Shown here piece by piece: positions 29,653 through 39,717 of a stretch of 64,000 bases of DNA. This DNA is from Cafeteria roenbergensis (taxonomy: Eukaryota; Sar; Bigyra; Bicosoecida; Cafeteriaceae): assembly GCA_008330645.1 (NCBI GenBank), contig VLTN01000054.1:62001-126000 (forward strand), given 5' to 3'. The notes under the pieces were generated by a model. It saw only the letters and a list, made by a program, of their open reading frames with translations. It did not search any database and had not been told where the DNA came from. Position numbers and translations under genes: made by a program. Each line of letters starts with the position of its first letter. Position 1 is the stretch's first letter.

Positions 29653-32600
29653 ATGGAGTCCAAGGAGTATGTGGCCACGTTTGAGGCCGGGTCGACGGGG
29701 CTCATCTTGCAGCGCATCCACGGGCACGCCGTCGTGACCCGCTTGCAGTGCCTGGACAGCGGCGAGGCGGGGCAGGGGGCGGACCAGGGCGTCACCGTTG
29801 GCAGCGTGGTCATGGAAGTCGTCGGCGAGTCCGAGCCCGGAGACGAGGGCGACTGTGACAAGGTGTTTGAGGCCCTGGCTCGCGCCAGGAGGCCGATGCG
29901 GGTGGTTTTCCTCCGCCTCGCGCAGCTACTTCGAACGCTACGCACCCCGCTGCCGCTAGTTGTTTGGCGCGGGGAGGTGGACCTGAGGCTGCCTGGCTCT
30001 CGGGACGTGTTGCTGTCTGGACCGGCGGCGGCTGCGATCGTTCGCGTTGCACAAGTGGGCACGCACCGGCTGGAGCTCCAGTGGGCGTGCGCGCCGTGGC
30101 TGTGCGTCGTGGTGCTCTACGAGGACGGCCGCCGCAGCGATGCAACCAGCTACAGGGTGCTCGGGGTGGTGGTGCAGGCCTTCAAGCCGGGGTCCACTGC
30201 CCCGCCCACGCCGCCCAAGTGGCTCCGCCACTCCCGGCTTGCGCAGGCAGTGCGCCGCCTCACGGTTGGGCACTGTGCAGCGACCGGCCAGGGCCAGGGC
30301 CAGTGCCAGGGGCACGAGGCCGAGCTGCACCTCGAGCATCGTCGATCCAAGCTTGAGCTGATGCGCGGCTTGGCGGCGCGCATGTTCCCCGACGAGCTGG
30401 TCCTGCAGGCCGAAGGCAGCGGCGGGCCTCGCGTTGCGCTGGCCGGGTTCCTTGACCTGCGGCTGACGCGGCTCGGCATTAGCGTGTGGTGGGCAAAGCG
30501 GTGGTTCGTGCTCCGCACTGACGGGTCGCTGCAGTGGTACCTGGACGCCCCCGACGGCGCGATTCAGGCGCACGCGCACGCGCAGGTGCAGCGCGCGGCC
30601 TCGTCATCCGCGGTCGCATCCGACACCCTCAGCGAGGCGGCGAGACTGGGGCTCAGCACGCCGCCCGCCAGCCGGCCAGCTCGCCGAGGCAGCCTGTCCC
30701 GGGACAGTCCGTCGGAGGGCTCTGCGGGCGCCTGGTCGCCTGCGGGGCCGTGGAATGACAGCCCCGGCTCCTTGCGCGGTCTGAGCGGCTCTCACAGCGG
30801 CCGTCGGCGCCGCCCCGTGGGCGGAATTCGCGTGTCGCAAGCGCACTTTGCCCGGGGCAGCAGGTACCGCGTTTCGGACGTCTTCTCATCCCTGCCAGCG
30901 TCGCTGGCGCAGGACGACCGCGTGCTTGTCCTCCGCACGCTCGACCCTGTGCGCACGGTCGTGCTGCGGGCAGGCTCTGCCGAGGCGGCCCGGACCTGGG
31001 CCGAGTGCATAGTGCACGACATCAGGTCCGCACGGGGCGCGTCCGTGACGCGGCGGGCGAGGGCGCCGGCAGGAGTGCCGTCCCCGGCGGGCGGGCCAGC
31101 GGATTCATTGCCCCCCCACCATGCCGGGGCAGCCCCTGGGCTGGCGCTGCCGCAGGCGGTGACGGGCGCACCCGCCGATGCTGGCTCTGCGCTGCGCTCG
31201 CCTGGGCTGTCCTCCATGGGCTCGCCCGGACTGCACGCGGCGGCTGGCAGTCCCGCCAGGCTGGACCTGCCGTCGTTGGACCTCGCTACGCGAATCCTGG
31301 CCGCTCGTGCGCACGGCACCACCCTCGACGGGGCGGTGTGTCGACCTCCGGCCGAGGTGGGCCGCGTCGGCGGGGGCGAGGCCGGCGAGCTGCCAGACGA
31401 GGCGGCGGCCCGACTGTTCCCCGACATCCCCGGAGGCGGCGGCGACGACAGCGCTGAGCCGTCAGGCGAAGACCCTGCGAGCGGCGCTGCTGACGGTGCT
31501 GGCGGAGGCGGGGGAGGTGGCGACGGCTTCGGGCAAGGCGCCATTGGTTCCGACGCTGCCAGCAGGGCTGCCGGCAGAGCTGCGGCAGGACGAGGCGCCG
31601 CCGCGGCGGGGGCACCAGGGAACAGCCTCGCGCGGTCCATCGCGTGGGCTCCAGGCACCGCCTCTGGGGCCGGACTCGACGGAGCAGCGGACTTCGACCG
31701 GCGCAGGCGCTCCAGCAGCGTGACGGGCACCGTGCGCGCGGCTGCCCGTCGCGCGTCGGTGTCGCGTCTGTCCAGCGGCGCGTCAGGCGGCGTGGGGGGC
31801 GGAGGAGGAGGGAAGGGCGTCAGCGGGGCCAGCGGTGCGGGCGGCCATGCTGGCCACGGCCTCGTCAGCGCCGGTGGCGGGCCCGGTCTCACCGCCGTGC
31901 CGCTGCCGGCGTGGAAGCGAGCGGCTGCGTCCGCGCTTGCTCTGCTCGGTGCAAGGCCAGTGCCGGCTCTGTGGCCGTCGCTGTCCCTGCCTGCGGGAGG
32001 CGTGGTCCCCGGGTGGCTGCTGGCCCCGGCTCCCGGCCAGCCCGCGCGCCGCTTCTGGACCGGAGTGCCCTCTCTCGCGAACGGAAAGGCGGCCCGGGCT
32101 GCCGAGGCGCGGGACAGGGAGTGGCCGCTGGCCCAGCTGCTGGCGGACGCCCCCGCCGCCGCTCGGCTCTACAGCCCGGAGCTGATCAGCTGCGTGCGCT
32201 GGTCCGTCCTCCGTCAGCTGCGCGCCATGAGGGAGAGTCCCAGCCTCCTCTTCGCCAAGCCACAGCGAGCGTTTGCCCTGCTGGTGCGGGCCGCGCGGGA
32301 TATGGACGAAGTGGCGGCGGCGCCCGACTGGAGGCAGGGCTTGGTCCTGGCCCCAGTGAGGGACGCCACCGTGCTGCTCAGGGCAGGGCCGACGCTCGGC
32401 CTCGGCCTCGCTCGTCCGGGCAGCGACCGGGCGGTGGTGCTACAGGCTGCGGCCGCGCTGGAGGCCGGGAAGGCGCAGCCGCGAGCTGCGGCGGCAGGCG
32501 GCCGGGCAGCGGCGTCGGCCGGCAAGCCGCATGCGGCTGGTGCTGCCTCGCCAGCCGATTCCAGTGCGCCGGGCGCGGCGCGCGGCTCCGCGTGCACCTG

Positions 32601-35600
32601 CCTGGCGACATTTTGTTCCGGCATCAGCGACTCGGCAAGCCTCGCGTTTGGCTTGGTGACCAATTCCGTGGCCCTGCTGTGGGGCCTGGCGACGGCTCTG
32701 TGGGCGCTGCTTGTGGCCGTCGCGCTGGCCGCCTGGGCGCTTGCTGTCGGGTGCGGGTCCGGCTCTGCGCGGAGGCGCGCTCGCTCTCGCTTGCTCCGGC
32801 CATTTGCGCTCTGGGCGGCACGCGCGGCCCCAGGCATGCGAGCGGCGGGCCTGTGGTGCGACGCCGCTCTGCGGCCCGATCCGGAGGCGCTCAACGCGGC
32901 AGAGCAGGAGCTGTTCCGGCGCATCGAGACTGGCACAGACGGCAAGCCCCGCACGAGCTGGGACGTGTTTAGCGACACGGACGAGGAGGCCGACACGGAG
33001 CTGGTGGACGTGGGGGACATGGTGGACGCGCGCGCCATGGCGGAGCTGACCACGGGCTCGGGGGCGGCTCTGCGCAGGCACCACTTCGTTGTGCTGGTGT
33101 CCAGGTTCCTGCCGCTTCTGGCAGACTCCTACGGCGCGGGGTCAGTGTTTGACGCGCTGGTGGAGGACAGCGAGCCCGTGACGGTGGCGATGCCGGCAGC
33201 TGCGGTGCTGGTCACGGATGCAGAGCGGAGGCGAGTGGAGCTGGACGGGGCAGCGGGGCTGGCCGGGGGAGGGGCGGCAGGGTCATCGGCGCCCTTCGCC
33301 GGGCGGTCCAGCGGCAGCGCGGCAGGAGGAGGGTCTTCCGACCCGGGCGGGTCCCTTGACTCGCCATGCGGAGGCGGAGGCGGCGGCGGGTCCCCGGCGG
33401 GGCTGGGGCGCGAACCCCGGAGGCCCGCCTGGTGGCGGGTGTCCGCGGCGCCGGGCACGCCGGCGCGCTCCCGCGGGCACCGGTCCGGGCACAGCCGGCG
33501 CAGTGGCGACGGTGCGGGCAGCGTCGCTGGCAGTGCCACAGCGGCGGGGCTGGCCCGGGACGAGGAGAGGCGGCGGCGGTGGCGCAGCTGGCGCACTCGG
33601 GCTCCGGTGTGCCGGACGCTGCCATCGGGCGGCAGCGGCGGCGCGGCGATGCCGGGGGGCGTGGGGCCAGGGTCGGCAGTGTCACGGGAGCGAGTGCTCA
33701 CTTTCGAGGCGTTTGCTCCGTACGTCAGCAGCTTGGCGGCTGTGTTGCAGACGCCTCGTACCCCCTGGGAGACGCTGCGCGACCGGCTGTCGCTTGACAC
33801 GCGCGAGATGCTCATCCGGAGCGAGCTTTACGCCACAGCCGCGGTGGCTCTGAGGGCACACGGGCCCGTGTTTACCCCCGAGGCCAGCGACCCGGCGGTG
33901 GCCAAGAGGGAGGTGCGCGGGCTGAGCGTGCTCTACAAGCAGATGCGGGAGGAGGCCCGCCAGGCAGCAGGGGCGGAGCACAAGGGGGGAAGGTCTGCGC
34001 TGGCGGAGGCAGCGACCGAGCGAGCCGCGGACGCAGGTTCGGCTGCCCGGTCAGCCCCAGCCGCCGGTGGCGCGGCCACGCCGCAGCGCGTGCCATCGTC
34101 CAGACAGCTGGACAATGGCGGCGGGCTTGCGCTCAGGCGGCGCGCTCTCCGGGAGCCGGCCGGAGGCTCCGGGCAGAGCCCAGCTTCGAACGCTACCAGC
34201 CCTGCCACGGAGGCTGAAGGGACGCTTTCGGGAAGAGTGTCTCGCGCGTCGTCGGCTTCGTTCCTGACGTTGGCCTCCTCGAGCCGTCGGCGAGAGCAGG
34301 GGGCGCGCAGAAGGCTGGTCCTGGCCCCTGGCGCCGCCGAAGCGTTCCGGCAGGCCATAGACAGAGGGCGGGCATTTGCGCTGGTCCTGCCGCGGGCGCC
34401 CGGGCTGTTTGCGCTTGTGGGGTCCGCGCCCAGCTCCCACCAGGCGGGCGCAGACCAGCGACCGGGTTCGAGCGAGGTGTCCCTGCTTGGCCACCCGGCG
34501 TTTTTCGGGCGCAGCATGCAGCAGTGGGCGGTGGACAACGAGCGGGAGAGGCTGCGGCTGCGCCGGCAGCGGCAGCGCGGCCAGCGCCTGCGCGAGGGCG
34601 AGACCCCGTTCGACAACACCCGCGGTTGGGGCGTGTTCACCGACTCCGAGGCCAACAGCGGCATTGAGCAGGAGTTCGGCGCGGATGTCGCCAAGGCGGA
34701 AATCGAGAGCCGGCAGCGCCTGCGGGACTCGCTGGAGCAGGTGCGGGCCCCTACGCACCGCTGGTCGACGTCAAAGGGCGTGAGAGCCAGGGCAGCCCTC
34801 TTGGCAGCAGCGTCGCAGGCCAAGGAAGGGGACCGGAGCGGCCGCACTGAGGGGAGCAGCTTGGCAGACGGGGCTGCGGCAAGCGGCGCGCCGGGCGGAG
34901 CTGGCTCTGCCGAAACCGCGGAGGACCCCTCCGAGGCGGACATGACGCCGGCTGGGGCGCTGGCTACCGACAACGGACGGCGGCTGCTCGAGACTGGCCG
35001 GACGATGGTCCGGCTCTCCGGGCAGCTCTTCCTCAGCGACAGGGCGCTCTATCTGGTCAGCGGGCGCGAGGTGCTCGTCGTGCCGGTGGCAGGCATCCAG
35101 GGGCGAGCGGAGTACTGCGAGACGCCGTCGTGGCTGCTGGGAGTGTCCACGGGCGCCGTCGACAACGGGCTGCACTTGCCGAACTGCGCGATCAGCCACG
35201 TGGATCAGAGCCGGTCCGCAGCGGCTACGCAGCAGGGAGAGGAGGGAGGCGGCGCGTCCTCCATGCTCGGCCACGCCCTCGGCGCGGCTCGCGAGATCGC
35301 GTCGCCGGCAGAGCCCCCCGCAGCGGTTCTGGTGCCCAGGTGCGTTCGGGCGGACCCGGCTGCGGCAAGCGGTGGGGTCAGCGCTGGCAGTGCCGGAGCG
35401 GCGGGCGCCAAGGCGCAGCCGGAAAGCGAGACGTCCAAGGGTGACACGCTGCTTCAGCCTGTGCGGGTGCGCAAGCTCCAGGACGGCGCCGTTGCGTCCG
35501 ACGTGACCATCGTGCTCCCCCGCTGGAAAGACATGGTCGTTTCCAGGGGCGAGGAGAGACAGGGCGGCCGGCGCAGGGTCGTCCGCGAGGCTGTGAACGA

Positions 35601-37182
35601 GCTGCAAGAGGCTAGCATCATCACAGGTGCCTTGCGGCGCCATCCCGACGCACCCATTTCGCGCGCGGCGCGCAAGCACGGTCTGGTCTCCTCCGAGGCG
35701 ACGGCAGTGCTCGAGCCCCTGGCAGCGCTGGACCTCCGGCGGCTCAAGTCGTCGCTGTCCCACAAGCAATCCGCGGCCGCGGCATCGGAGGACCGGCTCG
35801 CCCTCATGGCGGGCCTGAACCTCCACCGCACGCGCGCGCTGTTCAAGACCACGGGTCGCTGCATCACAGCGCTCCTGCACTGCACCAACGCCACAGAACA
35901 CCTAGGCAACGACCCGCCGGGCGCCAAGACGATGCAGGCAGAGGTCATCGAAGACGTGGACGCAGCGCTCGTCCGGGCCTGGGGCGCCGAGAGGCCCACG
36001 GGCTTGCACCCCCGCGACTGGGTAGTGGCTCCCGCGCTGAGCATGCGAGCTGCGGAGAAGGCTGGGGCAGCGGCGGAGCCGGGCGCAGAGCCGGAGCCCG
36101 ACTGGACGGCGGTGCCCGTGGCTGCCACTTGCGTGCTCTCGCCCGTGGACCGCTTGCCGCTGTCGTGTGAGGACGGGCAGCTCCTCCCGCGCCTGCTCCC
36201 CGGCGCTGCGGACGCGTTTCGCCAGGCGGCCGCCCACGCCCTCGCCCAGGCCCGCATCGAGGCCGGCGGGAGCAAGGGACACCAAGGCACCGTTGCCATC
36301 GCGACGGCTGCGTGCGAGGGCTCGGCCCGGTGGCTCATCCATGCCGCGGCCTTCGCCTCGCACGACGCGGAGGCGTCGTCGCGCCGCCACGCTGCGCAGC
36401 TGACCTTCGGCCCTGAGACCTTCCGCCTCGTGTGGAGCGGCATGGTCTCAAGCCTGTTCCGCCCCATCCTCCTCTTGCGGAGCTTTATGTTGTACCTGTG
36501 GGCGTGGGAGTCGCCTGCAGTATCCTTCGTCGTCCTGGTGTCGCTGCTGGGGCTGTGCTGGTTCGACCTGCTGCAGTACGCGATGCCGCTGGGCATGGCA
36601 GGCGGCGCGCTTTGCGTCGTTGCTTGGCACGCCCTGCGGCCCAGCCTGCGGGAGATGATCATCCGCAGTCTTCAGCCGCGCGCGGCGGGCCAAAACTCGC
36701 GCTTCCTGTCTTGGCGTCAGCAGTACCTTCGCCTTTCGCAGGGTGTGGGCACCGGTCAGTTCCGCATCGGAAAGCTGAACCTGGCCTTCACCAAGCTGCA
36801 CTCGCTCGTGACGTGGCGGGACCCGATCCGCACCCAGGTCCTGGTGGTTGCCCTGATCGCGGGGGCCCTGTTTTTCAGCGTCGTGCCCGCGCGCATCTGG
36901 TTCGCGGCTCTGGTGCTGATGCAATTCACGCGGCCCATGCGCACCGAAGCGCCAGGCCTGTTCCTCGTCGCTCTGAACCGCTTCATCGACGGCATCCCGG
37001 TCCCATCCGCAGCTGCAGAGATCGGGACCTCCTGCCGAGCGCTGAGGCCCGGTGTAGGCCAGAACACGGCAGTGTCGTTCCTGGACCCGGGGCTGCTCGT
37101 TCAGTCGGTTCGCCCTGCCCCACTGAAGAAGCAGGAGGAAGGAAGCCGCAGGCCCGGCCGGAGCAGGTCCCCTGGCGCTTGA
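29653..37182 (+). CDS. PDZ-PH-DUF639-like large membrane protein
   Basis: A single exon of 2509 residues. Residues 1-90 resemble a PDZ domain (STGLILQRIHGHAVVTRL, VGSVVMEVVGES, FEALARARRPMRVVFLR). Residues about 263-458 form a PH domain (GFLDLRLTRLGISVWWAKRW, FVLRTDGSLQWYL, closing helix AARTWAECIVHDI) split by a Ser-rich insert. A long Ala/Gly-rich region follows, then a hydrophobic segment at about 990-1035. Residues about 1775-1960 carry LSGQLFLSDRALYLVSG and IVLPRWKDMVV, which recall the core of the plant DUF639 family. The C-terminus has two hydrophobic hairpins, about 2275-2330 and 2390-2435, with LHSLVTWRDPIRTQVLVV, as in DUF639 and MCTP C-termini. I infer a lipid- or contact-site-related membrane protein. 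Domain names rest on motif memory, so treat as moderate. Confidence 0.8.
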   Translation: MESKEYVATFEAGSTGLILQRIHGHAVVTRLQCLDSGEAGQGADQGVTVGSVVMEVVGESEPGDEGDCDKVFEALARARRPMRVVFLRLAQLLRTLRTPLPLVVWRGEVDLRLPGSRDVLLSGPAAAAIVRVAQVGTHRLELQWACAPWLCVVVLYEDGRRSDATSYRVLGVVVQAFKPGSTAPPTPPKWLRHSRLAQAVRRLTVGHCAATGQGQGQCQGHEAELHLEHRRSKLELMRGLAARMFPDELVLQAEGSGGPRVALAGFLDLRLTRLGISVWWAKRWFVLRTDGSLQWYLDAPDGAIQAHAHAQVQRAASSSAVASDTLSEAARLGLSTPPASRPARRGSLSRDSPSEGSAGAWSPAGPWNDSPGSLRGLSGSHSGRRRRPVGGIRVSQAHFARGSRYRVSDVFSSLPASLAQDDRVLVLRTLDPVRTVVLRAGSAEAARTWAECIVHDIRSARGASVTRRARAPAGVPSPAGGPADSLPPHHAGAAPGLALPQAVTGAPADAGSALRSPGLSSMGSPGLHAAAGSPARLDLPSLDLATRILAARAHGTTLDGAVCRPPAEVGRVGGGEAGELPDEAAARLFPDIPGGGGDDSAEPSGEDPASGAADGAGGGGGGGDGFGQGAIGSDAASRAAGRAAAGRGAAAAGAPGNSLARSIAWAPGTASGAGLDGAADFDRRRRSSSVTGTVRAAARRASVSRLSSGASGGVGGGGGGKGVSGASGAGGHAGHGLVSAGGGPGLTAVPLPAWKRAAASALALLGARPVPALWPSLSLPAGGVVPGWLLAPAPGQPARRFWTGVPSLANGKAARAAEARDREWPLAQLLADAPAAARLYSPELISCVRWSVLRQLRAMRESPSLLFAKPQRAFALLVRAARDMDEVAAAPDWRQGLVLAPVRDATVLLRAGPTLGLGLARPGSDRAVVLQAAAALEAGKAQPRAAAAGGRAAASAGKPHAAGAASPADSSAPGAARGSACTCLATFCSGISDSASLAFGLVTNSVALLWGLATALWALLVAVALAAWALAVGCGSGSARRRARSRLLRPFALWAARAAPGMRAAGLWCDAALRPDPEALNAAEQELFRRIETGTDGKPRTSWDVFSDTDEEADTELVDVGDMVDARAMAELTTGSGAALRRHHFVVLVSRFLPLLADSYGAGSVFDALVEDSEPVTVAMPAAAVLVTDAERRRVELDGAAGLAGGGAAGSSAPFAGRSSGSAAGGGSSDPGGSLDSPCGGGGGGGSPAGLGREPRRPAWWRVSAAPGTPARSRGHRSGHSRRSGDGAGSVAGSATAAGLARDEERRRRWRSWRTRAPVCRTLPSGGSGGAAMPGGVGPGSAVSRERVLTFEAFAPYVSSLAAVLQTPRTPWETLRDRLSLDTREMLIRSELYATAAVALRAHGPVFTPEASDPAVAKREVRGLSVLYKQMREEARQAAGAEHKGGRSALAEAATERAADAGSAARSAPAAGGAATPQRVPSSRQLDNGGGLALRRRALREPAGGSGQSPASNATSPATEAEGTLSGRVSRASSASFLTLASSSRRREQGARRRLVLAPGAAEAFRQAIDRGRAFALVLPRAPGLFALVGSAPSSHQAGADQRPGSSEVSLLGHPAFFGRSMQQWAVDNERERLRLRRQRQRGQRLREGETPFDNTRGWGVFTDSEANSGIEQEFGADVAKAEIESRQRLRDSLEQVRAPTHRWSTSKGVRARAALLAAASQAKEGDRSGRTEGSSLADGAAASGAPGGAGSAETAEDPSEADMTPAGALATDNGRRLLETGRTMVRLSGQLFLSDRALYLVSGREVLVVPVAGIQGRAEYCETPSWLLGVSTGAVDNGLHLPNCAISHVDQSRSAAATQQGEEGGGASSMLGHALGAAREIASPAEPPAAVLVPRCVRADPAAASGGVSAGSAGAAGAKAQPESETSKGDTLLQPVRVRKLQDGAVASDVTIVLPRWKDMVVSRGEERQGGRRRVVREAVNELQEASIITGALRRHPDAPISRAARKHGLVSSEATAVLEPLAALDLRRLKSSLSHKQSAAAASEDRLALMAGLNLHRTRALFKTTGRCITALLHCTNATEHLGNDPPGAKTMQAEVIEDVDAALVRAWGAERPTGLHPRDWVVAPALSMRAAEKAGAAAEPGAEPEPDWTAVPVAATCVLSPVDRLPLSCEDGQLLPRLLPGAADAFRQAAAHALAQARIEAGGSKGHQGTVAIATAACEGSARWLIHAAAFASHDAEASSRRHAAQLTFGPETFRLVWSGMVSSLFRPILLLRSFMLYLWAWESPAVSFVVLVSLLGLCWFDLLQYAMPLGMAGGALCVVAWHALRPSLREMIIRSLQPRAAGQNSRFLSWRQQYLRLSQGVGTGQFRIGKLNLAFTKLHSLVTWRDPIRTQVLVVALIAGALFFSVVPARIWFAALVLMQFTRPMRTEAPGLFLVALNRFIDGIPVPSAAAEIGTSCRALRPGVGQNTAVSFLDPGLLVQSVRPAPLKKQEEGSRRPGRSRSPGA

Positions 37183-37340
37183 AGCCGCGCGAGGCGCAAG
37201 AGGCAGCCCCGCCGATCGAATGTATTTCGCCGAATTCGCCCCGCCCTCCCACTTGCACAACTCACCCTCCCGAACTGCGCCACAAATCGCTCTGCCGCCA
37301 GTTTGCGCTTGCTGCCGCACCGCACCACTCGGCCGCTAGC

Positions 37341-39383
37341 ATGCCGTGGACGCGCGCAGCGCTGCTCGCTGGCGCGGCCCTGGCGGCGGCCAGCGTGGCA
37401 ACGGTGCGTCCAACTGCCTGGCGGGCGCACCGCTCCGCGCTGCGTCTCGAGGGGTGCTGGTTCGCAGCGGGAGTCGCGGCAAGTTGCTTGGCCTGCCCGC
37501 CGCTCCCGGCCTTGTGATTCGCAGGCTGGCCGGTTCGACCTCTCGCATAGAGGACACGACCACCTCCACAAACTAGTCGATGCTCTGGAGACCAGCCACC
37601 AAGCGGTTCGGCACGGCAAGCCAGCGTCCGAGGTGGACATCCCGCTGCACGTCATTCGAGGCGTGAGCTGGCGCCCACGCCGCATCAGGGCAGCGGTGGA
37701 GGACAACAGCAGCCTCTGGTGGTTGAAATGCGCGCGCCAGCGACCTGGCGAGACGGGGGTTCGCGCTCTGGCCGCCAGTCTCACCAAGTTGAGCTTGCTC
37801 CTGTTGCGCTGTTGTTGCAGACTCAATACGTGGGCCGCATCGGCGTTGGCACGCCGCCGCAGTGGATGGACTGCGTATTCGACACGGGGTCGGCCAACCT
37901 GTGGATCACCTCGGCGACATGCGAGTCTGACGCCTGCCGCATGCACCCATCGTGAGCTGGCAGTGGCTGCTGAGCGCGTGCGAGCAGGCGCCCCCTCTCG
38001 CAGTGTTTGCTGGCCTGCTTCTTGGCACGCGCTGCCCCGTGCGGCGATCGGGCCCGCACCAGCGCCCCCCTGCACACAGTCCCAGCTCCCACGCCCCGCT
38101 TGCACGCGCTGCGCCGCAGGTTCGACGCCACCCGCTCCTCCACCTACCACCGCATCGGCTACGACGTGGAGGTGAAGTTCGGCACTGGGGACATCGAGGG
38201 CTTCATCGCCGAGGACGACTTCACGATTCCGGGGGGCGATGGCGACGCCTCCGGCGGCTTGCGCGTGAAGGGCCAGGCCTTTGGCATGATGACGGAGCAG
38301 GTGGGGGATGTGTTCATGACGCCGGCCTTCTCGGGCATCCTCGGCCTGGCCTTCCCGGCGCTCAGCGCGTACGACTTCACGCCGCTCTTCGACAACATCG
38401 CGGCCCAGAAGCTCCTCCCGGAGCCCATGTTCGCCTTCGCGCTGGGCGGGGAGGACGAGCCGTCAGCCGTGCTGATGGGGGCACCGGACCCGCAGCTCTA
38501 CGAGGGAGACATCCACTGGGTGCCGGTCACCAGGGAGTTCTACTGGGAGGTGCTGCTGCAGGACATGCTCATCGACGGGGTGCCCCAGGGCTTCTGCGGC
38601 GTGGACGTGACGGGGCAGCGCGCGGCGCCTGAGCCTGCTGTTGGGCAGATCTCGCCGTCGCTGAGGGGGTCGGGAGCGGCGCAGGGCCTCGGGGCGAGCC
38701 TGGCGCAGCTTGGGGCCAAGAGCAAGGACACCTCGTGGTTCTACGGCGACGAGCAGGCCGAGGGCGAGGGCGAGGGCGAGGGCGAGGAGGCGCAGCTGGA
38801 GCCGGGAGAGTCCGCCTCGCGACTGAGCAAGGGCGTGGAGCGCGACGGGCCGGTGCACGACACCGGCGAGCAGGGCTGCAAGCTCGTGCTGGACACCGGC
38901 ACCAGCCTCCTCACCGCCCCAACCGACGTCGTACGGTCGCTGGACAGGCAGCTGCCGCTGGACCCCGACTGCACCGGGATGCAGTCCCTCCCCACCATCT
39001 CGTACGTGATCCACGGGCGCCAGTACGACCTCACGCCAGACGACTACGTGATCAAGGCGGGGGGCGAGGGCAGAGCCGAGCGCTGCAGGGCCGGTTTCAT
39101 GGCGCTCGACGTGCCAGCTCCGCGCGGGCCGCTCTTCGTCCTCGGAGACGTCTTCACCAAGGCCTTCATCACCTTCTTCGACAGAGGCAATGTCAGGGTG
39201 GGCTTCGCGCGCAGGCGCGTCGGGGCGCTCAAGAGGCGCCAGGAGCTGGATGAGCAGGCCGAGCGCGAGAGCAGCTCCCTGCTTGACGCCACGGCCGCAG
39301 GAGACAGGCTCTTGGCCCACCAGCAGGAGCGAAGGCCGCACGACAGGCAGGAGGGGAGGAGGCAGGGGTCGCGGGACGACTAG
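37341..39383 (+). CDS. Pepsin-family aspartic protease (A1)
   Basis: Four exons: 37341-37403, 37525-37662, 37821-37951 and 38120-39383; donors GTGCGT, GTGAGC and GTGAGC, acceptors CAG, phases 0, 0 and 2. The 531-residue precursor starts with a signal peptide (MPWTRAALLAGAALAAASV), followed by a short propeptide. The mature start is TQYVGRIGVGTPPQ. The two catalytic motifs are FDTGSANLW (Asp about 88) and LDTGTSLLTAP (Asp about 369). SFDATRSSTY and IEGFIAEDDF fit the flap region, and SGILGLAFPALS is typical. A low-complexity acidic insert (EGEGEGEGEEAQLE) precedes the second motif. A basic/acidic C-terminal tail of about 60 residues follows the fold. Likely lysosomal or secreted. Structure and active sites look intact. 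Confidence 0.92.
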
Positions 39384-39717
39384 CTGCCGAGTCAACCCCC
39401 TGGGTTGCGCGGAGCGGCTGGGCTGCTCCAGCGGAGGGCTTATCGGAGTGGGCGGGCGAGCGCGCGGTGTTTTGTGTCTCTCGACCATCGAGAGATTCAC
39501 GTGCGACTGGTGGCAGCGGAGCTGCTGCTTGGGTGGGTGCTGTGCAGTGTGCCAGACGCAGGGCGGGAGGCCGCTATCCACCCCGGAAAACAGCAAAAAG
39601 AAGCTTCACTCGCTCGATTGGAACCCTGCAAGCGAGACAGACGCACGCGCGGATCAGTCCACAACACGAGTGCACGCGGGCCACAGAAGATGCCACATCC
39701 TCGGCGGGCGGAGCGCG
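39384..39717. other. Convergent intergenic region, 334 bp
   Basis: Separates the 3' ends of the aspartic protease (+) and XPF (-). No gene or repeat seen. Confidence 0.5.
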
